Assembly (NCBI GenBank): GCA_022494885.1
Contig: JAGVSM010002778.1
Location: 1 to 64,000, forward strand
Direction of reading: 5' to 3'
From: Micrasema longulum
Taxonomy: Eukaryota; Arthropoda; Insecta; Trichoptera; Brachycentridae
Length of the DNA: 64,000 nucleotides
Shown: positions 1 through 10,640 of the stretch, in pieces
How the letters are laid out: the number at the start of each line of letters is the position of its first letter
How positions within the stretch are numbered: position 1 is the stretch's first letter
Position numbers and translations under genes: made by a program
Notes under the pieces: model-generated
Database searches by the model: none
Seen by the model: the letters and a program-made list of their open reading frames with translations, nothing else
What the model was told of the DNA's origin: nothing

Positions 1-131
1 TTTCATCTATTGTTTTTTGTGTGACGAATATTGTTGTATCTTTACTGATGTCCTTTAAGATTATAACGGATTATTATTATATTTATCTTTTATATGCTTT
101 CAAATGACAATGTTTTAAGTAAAGCGATGTG
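1..131. other. unassigned AT-rich DNA
   Basis: No coding or repeat signal seen before the inverted-repeat element that follows. Confidence 0.3.
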
Positions 132-1333
132 CCCATGAGGAAGCGGTGCCGTTATATAACGGCCGTTATATTGTAATGGACGTTATCATTTAAACGTTGT
201 CTGTAGTGCAGGTTGTATAGACAGCATTGATTGTGAGCAGAACGTCAATCAGCGGTGCCGTCATTTGCAGGACAGTCGTTACAGCGGTACGAACAGTTTG
301 GGAATATTTTTTCTCGTGCAGTGGTGTAAACTTTTATTTCTGAAAAAAAGTGCAATTGTGATTTGGACTGTCAAAAATGTCAAAATTTTAATTATTTAAA
401 TAAAATTAATAGTAAGCTCCACTCTCCTTCAAACGATAGTTTTCGACTTTATCTAACTTCTCGTCATCCAAACATATGAGGGTAATAAAAGCAAACTTAG
501 AAATCTCTATTGAAGGATTTACTGAACTTTTAAAAAAGAATTGTAAGATTTATAATTATGGTTTACCAACTCACTGGAGAATGCTAAGTTTGCGGTTTCA
601 TGCCTAGTTTATTTTGGTATTATGGTGGTGTTTGTTACTTACCAAACGTCGGGTTATGTCGACTGCCTAGTAGGTTCCACATAAAATGCTAAGGATTTTT
701 CCGCGTTGATACCGTTCCGTAAAAATCGTCTCGTGAGAACGTTTTTTACTTCACGCTCGTTTTGGACAAATCTTCAGACTAACATGGTATGTGTAATGCA
801 CAGATAGAGTAAAAGATTGTACCTACAGTTTTATTATCTTTTATTCGTACAAAATATACAATATATAAACTTAACTAAACTTAATATAATAGAAAATGTA
901 AATACTTAAAAATAACTCAAAGAATCTAATTTGTAAAACATAAAATAAAGCGGTAAAGAAAAAGCATAAAATCGTAACAATTAAAATTAAATCAAGTTTT
1001 TGTCTAAAGAACGTGTGTCACCGAACACAGCCAAAACGCTTCTCTCTTGTCCGTCGCTCGGACCTGGCGCGCGACGTCACGTGTGACGTTTATAGTGTTG
1101 CCACAGTATCAATAACTAATTTTCAGTTTTTGGTAGAGGTTTCAAAGTTTGTTTTTAATACTCTTATATCCCCTTATAATGCTCAGCATGTCAATATTGT
1201 ACATTAAAAAAATAAAATAAAAATTAGTCGACCAGATAATAAAATTAGTTAATCAGTCAATAAAATGAGTTGTTCAGTTGATAAAATAAGATGATCACGG
1301 ATGCAAGATAACGGCACCGCTTTCTTAGGAAAC
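132..1333. mobile_element. 1.2 kb non-autonomous DNA-transposon-like element with inverted ends
   Basis: The left end (about 132-160) carries GAAGCGGTGCCGTTAT followed by a TAACGGCCGT block; the right end (1308-1333) carries the reverse complement, AACGGCACCGCTTTCTTAGG. The same terminal sequence ends the 248-bp hairpin at 46834-47081, including the TAACGGCCGT block, so both belong to one family. A second GCGGTGCCGTCAT copy sits near 269. The interior (AT-rich, with a GC-richer patch at 1040-1095) has no transposase that I recognise. No clear target duplication was seen, and the left end is less well preserved than the right. Confidence 0.5.
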
Positions 1334-2530
1334 CATAAGTCATGTTAATTTTTATTTTTTTTAAAATGCAATTAAATGAAAATATGAAATAGTAAATGAA
1401 TACTAATGATGCATAAAGCCGTTTTCACACCACAGGAAAAATCCACTCTAAAAATAATATGAGGTGGATTGACATTACTATTAAAATTATTTATTTTATT
1501 TATTTAATGACAGGTAAATGCACTAACCAGTACTCTATGAGACCGAGTAATCTCTTCTCGATTTCTCTTTGCAAATTTTCCACCTGCAAGTTAAAACTAA
1601 ATAAATTAAATTAAAAAATAAAATAATTGATAAGTATCCATCCACCTTAATTTAAGCGGGCCGGGGGAATTGGGACAATGCATGTGAAATGGCCCTTTCT
1701 CAGTTTTTCATGTTTTGTTGGATCTTTCTGTCCCATAAAATAGACTGGCGTACCCAGCCAGGCCTAGCTGAGAATTACTACCTGTTCCTTTCTCCCGCGA
1801 TACTCGCGTCCTTCTCGCGCTCTATCGATCTTTCAGCGGCTCGACATAAATAGAGCTCTAATAGTGCTGCCTGATCGGAAGAAAAATAACTCCAAAAATG
1901 TTTTTAATTTTTTTGTAAAGTAAATTTTACATGAGATTATAAAAATACATGAATAATAACCGAGTTGTGGTCCCGTGTAGTGTCGCAGATCAAAGATACG
2001 AGGTTTAATGAAACAAATGTTAACTAGTTAAAAATACCGTCAAAATTGTAATATTTGTGTGAATCATAAAAACACAAATATTTAACATTCTAAATTTAAA
2101 ATAACACAAACTAAAATTTATTTTTGGAGCAGTGACTTTGTGGGGATTTTTTAATGAAAATGAAAAATAAATAAACAATTATATTTTTTCTGCATTCGCA
2201 AACCACCTGATAAAAAAATAATGTTCAACTTGAAAATCTTACAAATAAAAAAAGCAATAAATAATGACTAAATATAAGAAATAATTACTGAAAAAAAAAC
2301 ATTGTTTTCCATCGTCCACATCTTATTTTAGAATGATGTGAAGTGATGAAAAACAATGTGTTTTTATTTTAATAATGGAGTTGGGACTTATGTCTCAAAA
2401 AAGGTGTAATGAACTGCCTTTAAGTAAAATAATGAATAAAATAAATACAAAAATTAAATAATATTAACCTTATAATCTTTTTATTTATTGTGCTTTATCT
2501 TTATTACGTTTTACCATTAAGGTTGCGAAT
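1334..2530. other. unassigned, with a GC-richer patch at 1650-1860
   Basis: Mostly AT-rich spacer. A patch at about 1655-1860 (CCGGGGGAATTGGG, CCAGCCAGGCCTAGC, TCTCGCGCTC) is clearly GC-richer than its surroundings but encodes nothing that I recognise on either strand. No splice-bounded exon could be supported. Confidence 0.3.
1960..2012 (+). repeat. degenerate SINE C 5' fragment
   Basis: CGAGTTGTGGTCCCGTGTAG matches the A-box side of the SINE C copies at 28716-28913 (minus) and 51545-51625 (plus). The B box is eroded. Low confidence because only about 50 bases match. Confidence 0.35.
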
Positions 2531-2533
2531 TAT

Positions 2534-2985
2534 GTGGGTATACATTGGTCAATTATTGTCACATCTTCTACATCCTTTGTACCCACAACCACTGTTAACT
2601 TCCCACCTCAGTATCATCTGATCATCCGCCACATTAAAACCTCGTGTCGTACATCGCGTGTTTATTTTGTTGAACGTATGCTGCATCATAAACTTTGTTT
2701 CCACCAACCACCAGTGTTGAGCTCCAGATTGGTGCCTTCCCTCGTGTTTATGCCGCTCCCAAGTGACCAGTCGGACCACAGCAATTCCATCAAGAACGAA
2801 GATAAGGTTAGTGGCCTCCATTCCTAATCCATCTCATTTGTTGGGGTTGTGACCGATTGACACTGCATACCATTCATCAAAATTAAATACAGTCTACTCC
2901 GTTAAATAATAATGCCTTAGGGCTTCGCTCTCCGCCAATTCTCGCCCCGCATCCGCGTGGGAATTCGTTTTGCCACCACATCTAA
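2534..2985. other. GC-richer block with overlapping open frames, unrecognised
   Basis: About 450 bp stands out by base composition. Frames of 97 codons (plus, 2534-2827) and 90 codons (minus, 2549-2821) are open over almost the same interval. The minus frame has a Cys-rich end (GCGYKGCRRC) and reads as the more protein-like, but I recognise no family. At 2925-2985 the sequence turns into GC-rich GGGCTTCGCTCTCCGCC and CATCCGCGTGGGAATTCG, resembling arthropod RTE-type repeat tails. A decayed transposon or a host exon are both possible. Confidence 0.25.
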
Positions 2986-3129
2986 TAGTATTAACCATGC
3001 TTTTTCTTTATTTTGTTCTAATTTATCTTTTAATTATGTTATACAATTTGTACAAATTTGCTAAGGCCGTTTCTTCAAGTGCCAGTTAAAGAACAAGGAA
3101 ATATTGCAGTTCGAAAATCCTTCAAAAAT

Positions 3130-3316
3130 CAATATTTCGCTTCTGCCCTGCCGGGAATCGAACGCAGAATCTTGAGAACGGTAGGCGAATGCGTCAGTCA
3201 CTACACAACAAGGATTTATCTCCACTCAGCACTTTCACCTGAGGGCAACCATCGTGTCGAGACGAAAACTATTGTCCAGGTTTCTGGTTCTTTTTCACAC
3301 ACAGAACTGTATTTTT
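3130..3316 (-). repeat. tRNA-like SINE fragment with family J segment
   Basis: Read on the minus strand, 3140-3216 has a tRNA-like A box (TGTGTAGTGAC) and B box (CGTTCGATTCCCG). The adjoining 3220-3316 segment (ACCAGAAACCTGGACAA, CCCTCAGGTGAAAG on the minus strand) recurs next to another tRNA-like piece at 20805-20905 and, more diverged, at 8390-8545, 34255-34320 and 35080-35170. This indicates a composite SINE or two elements that are usually joined. Confidence 0.5.
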
Positions 3317-4354
3317 TATGCGCCTGGACACATATAATATAACGAAAAAATATATTTATTACTTACTTCTACCTTTTCCACATATTGTCTTTTAATCCAT
3401 TTAGTAAATACCACTTCAATTAACATTGAAATGTCTTTGAGAATTAATAATTAGATATTTAAGGTCACACAGTATATTTTAAGATTCTTAACTTAAAATT
3501 GAACGTAAATTTTGATTGGGAAAGTAATAATGTACATAAAATTATTTCATTATAAATTACTGAAAACTGTAAGGGCGCATACTAAGGTGGATTTTTCCAA
3601 TATAATATTCAAGATATTATTATTGTTTTCCGTCAATATTATGTGAAAAACGAGCCGTATTGGGCTTATTATTTAATACAAGCTTTTATCCGCGGCTTCG
3701 CTCGCGTATTTTAAGGGAAAAATTAGTTAAATTATTAGATTTGTCGTTAAACAATAAGAATTTTCCTGAGGAATTGATATATTGTTACTGAATAAAAAGT
3801 AGCTTGCATCTATTGTCGGCCCTCCACATATCGCTTCGCAAAAATACGACAATCCGTCAGCCTATGGTGACGTAGCGCCGTTATTCTTTTTTAATAGTAA
3901 GTTATTTTTCACACTTTATTTTAATACAAATTTTAACGACTTTCAAACTTTTCGACTTGTTATTTTGCATTACCATATTTTTAGTATAAGGATGTCGAAT
4001 TAGGAAGAAAACAATACGCCCCTAATCATTAAATAAAAGCTTATTACCTGGAAGATGCTGGAAGATATCATACAAAAAATTGTAAATAAATAAATATAAA
4101 TAACCTAAAGGTTAAATTATCATTCAACATCTTTAAAAAAGCTTAAAAGGTTTGTTCTATAGGAACAATATCCTTCACTAAATACATAATATCTGAAACG
4201 TGGGAGTAACTATTAATTGCCGAGTTCATGAAGTCTGTTCAATACGGCATTACAAGTATCCACTGTCGGTAAATTGTTGCTACAAAACGTATACAATATA
4301 TGTATAATAATTAAAAATAACAATAAATTAACAAACCTATTTAAAATATTAAAT
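3317..4354. other. unassigned AT-rich DNA with an RTE-tail remnant
   Basis: At 3674-3712 the string CTTTTATCCGCGGCTTCGC (continuing CTCGCGT) is the minus-strand form of a 3' end common among arthropod RTE-type repeats; a different part of the same class occurs at 63015-63320. The rest (including 3830-3890, with GTGACGTAGCGCCG) is unassigned. Confidence 0.35.
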
Positions 4355-4500
4355 ACATCACCATCATCATTCCTTTTCCACAGCTTATGGTGCGTAGGGC
4401 ACTCCATTGGTACACCAATCGCTGCGTATCTTGATCATTTTTGTTACATGATGGTAAGGTGATCAGTCTTACGCTTTAGGTATCAGTCCAGAGACTTTAA
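4355..4500 (-). repeat. SINE B 3' half
   Basis: Matches the 3' half of the full SINE B at 20143-20422: the (TCA)n-like end CATCATCATTCC, then GCGTAGGGCACTCC, CACCAATCGCTGCGTATC and CAGTCTTACGC. The tRNA-like 5' half is missing. Confidence 0.7.
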
Positions 4501-4564
4501 AATATTATATCCAAATCAAGTGTTTTAATTTAAAAAGTTAGCTTAAAAATTCAATAGGAATAGA

Positions 4565-5095
4565 CAGCTTGTAATTTTATTTATTTATTTAAATTTGTTC
4601 ATAAATTTCATAAAAAGTACAGGTTTTTTTAAAATTCTAAACATATCTACTTTTACACATCTAGTAAATGTTATCATTGTAACTCTCCAAAAAAAGAGAC
4701 TAACTCTTGTGCTTAAAGAGTGACTTACACTGTTTTAGTTGTTTATTTATAAGAGTTTATATAATTTTAAATACGAGTACATGAAAAGAAAAATAAAAAC
4801 ATAGGATATATAAAGAAAAAACATAAAACAATAATACATTCATACTAATTTAAATTAAATGTTGTTTTTACACGTGTTCAAAAAATTTCTTTAGATTAAC
4901 TTAAAATTTATTTATTGATATATTATTTTTAATAGTTTTTAGTTTATTAGGAAGATTATTATAATTTTTTACACCTTTGAATACAAAGCTATTTAGACCA
5001 TGACTTGTATGGAATTTATATATTTGTATTTTATAATTAATAATTGATCGGAACCAGCATGAACACGATACTAGAGAAAAGAACAAAATTAGACT
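4565..5095 (-). mobile_element. LINE 3' end, reverse transcriptase C-terminus
   Basis: A 5'-truncated non-LTR retrotransposon. The minus frame 5086-4901 (61 codons) ends like many insect LINE polymerase ORFs: a HTSHGLNSFVF segment, then KGVKNYNNLPNKLKTI (the usual aromatic-N-x-LP near the C-terminus), then a stop. About 330 bp of AT-rich 3' UTR follows, ending in an A-rich tail seen here as TTATTTATTTATTTAAA at 4577. It meets another LINE tail of opposite orientation at 5096, so the two are head to head. Confidence 0.65.
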
Positions 5096-5345
5096 TCCAT
5101 TTAGGAAAAGGGCAAAGTCACAAAATTCAATTTTGTTTAAAGCAATTAAAAAGTATTACGAAATGGAAAAAAATATTTATGAAGAAAAAAACATATCAAA
5201 ATTTAAAATAATGGTCAAGACATATGTGATAAACAATTTATAAATTAAATATATTTGCAATGTTACTATTAGAACACACATAACGATATGTCTGATATGT
5301 GTGCCCTACTTTAAGGTTTAAATAAATAAATAATTAAATTAATAA
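5096..5345 (+). mobile_element. LINE 3' end
   Basis: The plus frame from about 5100 to the stop at 5241 reads SQNSILFKAIKKYYEM...ISKFKIMVKTYVINNL, a typical end of a LINE reverse transcriptase ORF. A short 3' UTR with an inverted pair (ACACACATA ... ATATGTGTG, 5274-5304) and a tail of AATAAATAAATAA at 5322-5333 follow. It is 5'-truncated to about 250 bp. Confidence 0.6.
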
Positions 5346-5664
5346 AGTGCAAAAATTTCCTCTGCTTTCTCTCAAGTTTTAACGAATGAATTCCGTAAAA
5401 TAGGCTCCAGATACTTAAACTGTATTCAAGTGTGCTCCTGACAAGTGATACATACAAAGTCCATATGATAAATTACTATAATTTTTGGAAATGCTCACAT
5501 TTCGGTTCTGCGATTCACACTCTTCACGTCTGACGTCACGTTCTGGCAAGAGGGCACCGGATGAAAAACCTTCCTAAAGAAACCTTAAGTGATTTTTGAG
5601 AGGCACAAACTATCAACTCACATGTGTAGCCACGACGTGATTCCCTACTTGGATAATATTTTAG
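5346..5664. other. unassigned
   Basis: No gene seen. Contains one perfect TGACGTCA palindrome at 5531-5538 (see family F). Confidence 0.3.
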
Positions 5665-5778
5665 GCCTGCGAGTTATATTCTGGCCTGAGAGTTATATTC
5701 TAGCCTGAAAATTATATTCTGAAATGAGAATTATATTCTAGCATAAGAATTATATTCTAGCGTAAAGACCGTATTACA
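5665..5778. repeat. 19-bp minisatellite
   Basis: Five head-to-tail 19-bp units (5665-5759), consensus GCCTGAGAGTTATATTCTA, differing at a few positions, plus a decayed sixth unit to 5778. A related single unit (TTTGAGAATTATATTT) is near 6390. Confidence 0.85.
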
Positions 5779-5859
5779 AGGATCAGAATTCTGATCGTAA
5801 AATCTTGAAGCTAATTAAAATAATGTACGTATTTAGTTTAATTTTTTAATTATTTTTTT

Positions 5860-6125
5860 CAATTTGAAAATTTATTCATTAACCCTTACGGATTATTACA
5901 TTCATTTTACAAAAATTATATTAAATTTTTAATTCATAATCTATTGTTGATAATAATATTTTTTTCATCTTTTGAAAAGTTTGTCTGAGTATTTTGTTTA
6001 GTTTTGTCTGGTAGTTTATTGTATAATTTTTCGACTTAAATAGTCTTGTTTTGGAACGTTGTATATGATATTGTTCTGATATTCTTGTATTATGTCCATG
6101 TTTTGAAGTGGTCACTTTTTATCAC
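5860..6125 (-). mobile_element. LINE 3' end, reverse transcriptase C-terminus
   Basis: The minus frame 6115-5921 (64 codons) contains KHGHNTRISEQYHIQRSKT, the HGYNTR-type motif seen just before the end of many LINE polymerase ORFs. It then runs to a stop and an AT-rich 3' UTR. Heavily 5'-truncated. Confidence 0.6.
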
Positions 6126-6714
6126 AGAATCATATTTAAAATGCGAATGAGATATTGATCCATTGTCCTGTCCTATAAGTTTCTATTCACACGAAGACAA
6201 CAGGTCCGATGCTAGGGCAGGAAAATATTGTTCTGCTTTCTTGTAAATTTTACTTCACAGACATAGATATACTTCTACCTACTTTTTTAATTCTCGCTTT
6301 CAGTAATTATACGATACAAATTTACCATCGAAATTTCATCAGTTTTCTCATCAGTTTAAAATAAACAGATTTAAGGATTATATTTCTGTTTGAGAATTAT
6401 ATTTACGCTTGTAAACACTTGTACCTAGGGTTGTTTATAAATGATTTATTTAGTCGCTTTGTCTATTACTCGCGAATGCTAAACATTTTCCCTGTTATAT
6501 TCATTTTTGCCTCATGGTTTTAGGTTAGGCCAGTGATAGGTAACTTGTTCACGTTGGGGGAAATGTGTAAGGCAGGACGAGGTGATTGTGTTGGAAAATA
6601 AATATTTGGTTTTGAAGCTTAAGGATTGCACTTTAATGTACTTTTTGCCGATCTTGTTTTTTGTTTTTGTTCATGTTCTACAAGCATACGTGCATAACTA
6701 TTCAGCCTTCCGTC
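6126..6714. other. unassigned
   Basis: No gene or RNA signal seen. AT-rich, with an isolated minisatellite-like unit near 6390. Confidence 0.3.
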
Positions 6715-7205
6715 GTATTATTATTATTTTTATTAAGTTTTATCCATTTTAACAAATAAGTAACATACAAAATTGTATTTTTGTTCCCGCAAAGCCGAAG
6801 CTTGTCTGCGGGTTACATTACATTAAAAAAAAATATATATAAGTAAGTACATAGTTTAATAACAATTAAAGAATAAAATATATTTATACACTTAAGTTTC
6901 ACTTGCTGTTTAATAATTTTTTGACTATTTTTTTTAATGAAATTAGGTTTTTTTCTTCACGATTTTCAGCTGGTATTAAATTGTACAGTTTTGGTACTAC
7001 ACTACCCCTTGTTCTGTCACCATAGTAGTTTTTTTGTCGTGGTACCATCTGCTGCTGTGCCGATACTTGTCGGGTCATGATCTGGTGGTTTATTTTGGAT
7101 TTAAAATTGCAATCGAGGAAATGATCTGTCACTATCTTATACTGACACTGTTTGTTAATTGGCAAAACGTTAACAAAATCAAATAATATATTATTATATA
7201 TTTTC
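6715..7205 (-). mobile_element. LINE 3' end with terminal hairpin
   Basis: The minus frame 7165-6899 (88 codons) ends a LINE reverse transcriptase ORF: DHFLDCNFKSKINHQIMTR, then YYGDRTRGSVVPKLYNLIP, then a Lys-rich end. The 3' UTR has a hairpin at 6786-6812 (stem CCCGCA/TGCGGG on the minus strand), after which the element ends in an A/T-rich tail near 6720 (AATAATAATAA on the minus strand). 5'-truncated. Confidence 0.7.
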
Positions 7206-7463
7206 TGAATGTTGTGATTTTATTTATTTATCTATTAAATCGCCTGTCAAAAAATACATCAAACTTTTTTTTTGCCATAGAACACTTTAAAAAAAATTAT
7301 AAATATGCAAAAAAATGCACAAATACATATTGTTTATTGTTTCAATTAACGATAATTTTTAAGCTTTGTTCATAGAAGTACGTTATTATTAAGTGCTTTT
7401 AGTGAATTTGTTTTTTTCAATTTTATTAAGTAAAAATTTACAATATAATACAATAATAAAGTC

Positions 7464-7561
7464 TGCCGCGTGATGTAGCGGTCAACGGGTTTGCCTACCA
7501 TGCAAGAGGTCTCGGGTTCGATTACCGACGTGGTTGACATTAAATATTTATTTAAAAAGGT
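7464..7561 (+). repeat. SINE B 5' half (tRNA-like)
   Basis: GCCGCGTGATGTAGCGGTCA is an A-box region and GGGTTCGATTACCGAC a B-box region, followed by ATTAAATATTTATTT as in the full SINE B at 20143-20422 and 35785-36022. It abuts a LINE polymerase fragment directly. Confidence 0.7.
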
Positions 7562-8253
7562 CAGCGATGTATGCAAGGGAAGCGATTTGCTGATGAATGT
7601 CGATAAATCGAATGTGAGGCTTATTGAAAGAAATGAAAGTATGACTAAATGTGAATTCACTGTGAATGAGGTTATACTAAAACAGGTAGATGAATTTGTG
7701 TATCTGGGAAGTATGTTTACAAGGGATGGAATCACTGAGATTTTTTTTTTTTTTTTACATTTTTTTGCACGACAACAGGCCAGGTGGCCTAATTACATCA
7801 CAGAGCACCCAGGCTTGAGAAAAATCACATTTTAATTTTTTTGTGTTCTCACTGGGAATCGAACCCGGAACCTTCCGTGCGTGAGTCAAGCGTCTTGACC
7901 ACTACACCACGGAGGCCGCCGAAAATATTGAAAGCAGGGGGACTGCCGGGAACAGAGTGAATGGTAAACTGAAATCAACCTTGGTAAATTACTGTTTGTA
8001 GAAAGAGGCAAAATTAGCAGTTCGCAATAGAGTCCTCGTCTTGACTCGAATGTATAGGAGCGAAGTATGGACTTGGAAAAACAGGGGTGAAAGTAGGCTG
8101 AATGCTGTCGAAATGCGATTACTCAGGCGAATCTGTCGTAAAGCTACGTACGATAGATGCACAAATGTCGAGATCCGTACATTATGTAAGGCTGAGATAT
8201 AAATTATCGACAAAATTAAGAAAGGAGCTCTGCGCTGGTTTGGAAATGTAATA
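7562..8253 (+). pseudogene. LINE reverse transcriptase C-terminal fragment, split by SINE A
   Basis: The plus frame from 7562 reads KGSDLLMNVDKSNV, then VDEFVYLGSMFTRDG, the C-terminal part of an insect non-LTR reverse transcriptase. A SINE A at 7741-7919 interrupts it in the next residues. It resumes at about 7920 with AGNRVNGKLKST and, with frameshifts and stops, ESRLNAVEMRLLRRIC and KKGALRWFG to about 8250. Copies of the same family are at 16090-16579, 29500-29946 and 60290-61795, and the 60.3 kb copy shows the uninterrupted sequence at the SINE site. Not functional. Confidence 0.75.
7741..7919 (-). repeat. SINE A, full length, inserted in a LINE
   Basis: Minus strand: GGCCTCCGTGGTGTAGTGGT (A box), GGTTCGATTCCC-type B box, a 3' region with AAGCCTGGGTGCTCTG and GGCCTGTTGT, and a poly(A) tail seen here as a T run at 7741-7756. 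It splits the reverse transcriptase frame of the surrounding LINE. Confidence 0.85.
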
Positions 8254-8384
8254 TAAAAGAACTCAGCTCCTTGTATCATTAAAATTAACATCTTAAAGAA
8301 TCGTAAAAAATACGGATGTTTAAATATACTTAAGCTTAAGGTAATTGTGTAATGTAGAGTGTCAAGTGTTCATTGATAGATTTG

Positions 8385-8545
8385 TGTCCGGGCGGACAAC
8401 GAATACAGTTTTGAGCATGAAAAATAATCAGAATCCAGGACGAGCGTTTTGGATGCAATGAATACTATCAAGTAAAAACCCTGGAGTAGGAAATCAAGTG
8501 GAGATAAATACTCCTTGTTACGTAGTGATTGTCTCGTTCGCCTAT
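8385..8545 (+). repeat. family J segment with degenerate tRNA-like part
   Basis: GAATACAGTTTTGAGC, CCAGGACGAGCGTTTT and TCCTTGTTACGTAGTGATTG resemble, in the same order, the segments at 3130-3316 (opposite strand). A B box is not preserved. Confidence 0.4.
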
Positions 8546-8890
8546 CATACTTCAGTTTATTTATTCAAATATATGTACATTACAAAATGTAGAACTAATG
8601 AAAACAAATAGGTAAAATAAGGTAAGTATAAAAATAACACAAAGGTATGCATAATATCATTAAAAAAGTAAGAGAATCTCGCAACGAAAAACTCCCTCAG
8701 AGGCGTGAAAAATATCAATGTCCAAAGTAATATTGATCAACATAGAGATAGCCCTTCCAGCAGGCGTAACCATTGGCAGGTTGGTCCTGTATATTGGAAT
8801 ATGAAACAGTCTAAGCTGACGTTGTGTAAAGAACATAAAAGCTAATGCTCCGCTTAATTTAGTGTTATTAATGATACCGCCCATACTTGA
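8546..8890 (-). mobile_element. LINE 3' end (family E)
   Basis: The minus frame 8884-8660 (74 codons) reads RLFHIPIYRTNLPMVTPAGR, then INITLDIDIFHASEGVFRCEI and a stop. This is the classic end of an insect LINE polymerase, where arginine-rich RTNxxxxSP and DIDxFH motifs precede the C-terminus. About 110 bp of AT-rich 3' UTR follow. A more decayed copy of this family is at 41150-41370. Confidence 0.7.
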
Positions 8891-9021
8891 GATACAAGGT
8901 TCGGGTCCCGGTACGGTGGACGCAAAATATTGGTTTTAAAGGTGGTTATATACTGCAATATTTCAATGTTCCTGGACTGGCACCTGAAGCGTAACTAATG
9001 ACCTTACCTTCCAAGTGTTTT
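8888..9021 (+). repeat. SINE fragment with B box
   Basis: GGTTCGGGTCCCGG is a tRNA B-box-like string. It is followed by ATTGGTTTTAAAGGTGGTTA and GGACTGGCACCTGAAGCG, the SINE B central part. A second copy of the last segment alone (CTGGCACCTGAAGCGT) is at 11486-11501. Confidence 0.5.
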
Positions 9022-9295
9022 TTATTTTTCATTTTTTTATATATTTATTTTTGAAACTAACACTGTCATAGTTATAAACAACACATTAAGAATAACAACA
9101 AATAACAAGACCAACTACGGGTTTCACATAAGAACAACAATTCAAACAACAAAACTTACAGTTCGCTAGGGGTGAAAGGAAGTGGGATAAGAAAATAGAG
9201 AAGGAGGAGAAGAAGAAGAAATAGTCAGTAAATATAAAACAATGAAAAAAGAAATAAAAATGTACGTATATTTACACATACATGCATATACATAT

Positions 9296-9344
<49 letters not shown>

Positions 9345-10164
9345 CATACATACACATACATATATGCACATACACACATGAACATTTATTTATTTATTTT
9401 ATTTATTATCGTTATATTACATACACAAAATTATAATTTATACAAAGTTCCTTTGGCTGCCTGACTAGGATTATTTACCACGTTCTAAGACAGTCAATAA
9501 ATATATAAAACAGCAATCAATATAAAGAAATAGTTTTAAAGATAGAGGACAATGTGAAAAACAAAGTAAAAAATGGAGTAAAAACAATGTAAAAAATGTA
9601 GTAAAACATGGTAAAAATGTAGTCAAATTTAAAAAAAAACGCAATAAAAGCAAAGTAATAAATGTAGTGAAAACATAGTAAAAACCATAAAAAATATATA
9701 AATATGTTTATAAAAATATTTCAAAACTCAGTAAAATGCGAAATAAAAACAGAATACATAGTAAGAAGCATATTTAAAGTCATAGTAAAAAAAATAGTGT
9801 ATGTGTATAGCAAAAAGCATATTAAAAAAAAAATAACATAGCAAAATACCGAGTAGAAAGAGAAAATAAAACATTAAAAAAAATAAAGTAAAAGATGTGA
9901 CAAAAAAATACATAGTTAAAACAAATTAAAAGTCATGAGGATCTTAAAAAATTAAATCAGTAAAAAATTAAAAATATAAATATACATAAATTTTTAATTA
10001 AAACATGTGTTAGCCATCTAACAGCTAACATCAACTTCATACATATACACATACATACACACATAAACATATACAAATACACAAATGCACATACGTAAGC
10101 GTACATATATATAATTTATAATAAAATATTAAATACAAGTAAATAAAACAATAAAAATAATGAT
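9022..10164. repeat. low-complexity AT/purine-rich block with microsatellite
   Basis: A (TA)n run at about 9302-9341, flanked by CATA/CACA repeats to 9380, then about 500 bp of A-rich, GTAAAAAATGTA-like degenerate repetition (9540-9960), then CATA/CACA-rich DNA at 10030-10110. Apparent open frames here are products of the repeats and should not be read as genes. Confidence 0.8.
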
Positions 10165-10245
10165 CTGGACTCGCTGCAATAGAAGCGCCATTGCAGTGCC
10201 CTATGCATCACTACGTGCGGATAAGGAAATGATGAAATAAAAGTT
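10165..10245 (+). repeat. SINE B 3' end fragment
   Basis: TTGCAGTGCCCTATGCATCA and GTGCGGATAAGGAAATGATG match the 3' terminal part of SINE B (reverse complement of 20160-20210). Confidence 0.65.
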
Positions 10246-10640
10246 ATCACTAAAACTAGATAATTTTGTAAGCCCTGTTAATTCCAGTTTCAAAGATATT
10301 TTTCGTCGGTATTTATCAAAATTAATTTTTATGTTTGAAAACACAATCTTTTTGGATCACCTGTAGATGTTTAACTGTGAAATATCACTGGAATGATCTG
10401 CGTAATTACTTCCACTGTTTGGATTTACTATTTGCGGGCATACTCATTAGTAAAGGCAATAAAAACCCCGATAAACTAAGTGTCTAAGTGTTTTAACTAC
10501 AAGCATACTAAATCCACGAACATTTAAACCACTCACTAACATTTAGTTCCACAAATTATTATTCCCTTACTGTAAGCCTTGTAGAATTCTAAAATTCTAA
10601 CCCTCTACTGCTCCGAGCAAAAGAAACAACCATAGTTACT
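10246..10640. other. unassigned
   Basis: No gene or repeat that I can place. Confidence 0.3.

Noticed and set aside
1500..1525. CAG|GTAAAT after a T-rich stretch as a ratchet point
   Set aside because: The tract is interrupted by A and the sequence just before is AATGACAG; the donor is weak.
7464..7561. A possible functional tRNA gene (good A and B boxes)
   Set aside because: No acceptor-stem complement; the sequence continues into the SINE B body, and similar strings occur many times in SINEs. The same holds for the A and B boxes at 23758, 26579, 28716, 35785 and 51545.
9166..9464. Open frames of alternating Tyr/Ile/His on both strands
   Set aside because: They are translations of a (TA)n/(CATA)n microsatellite.
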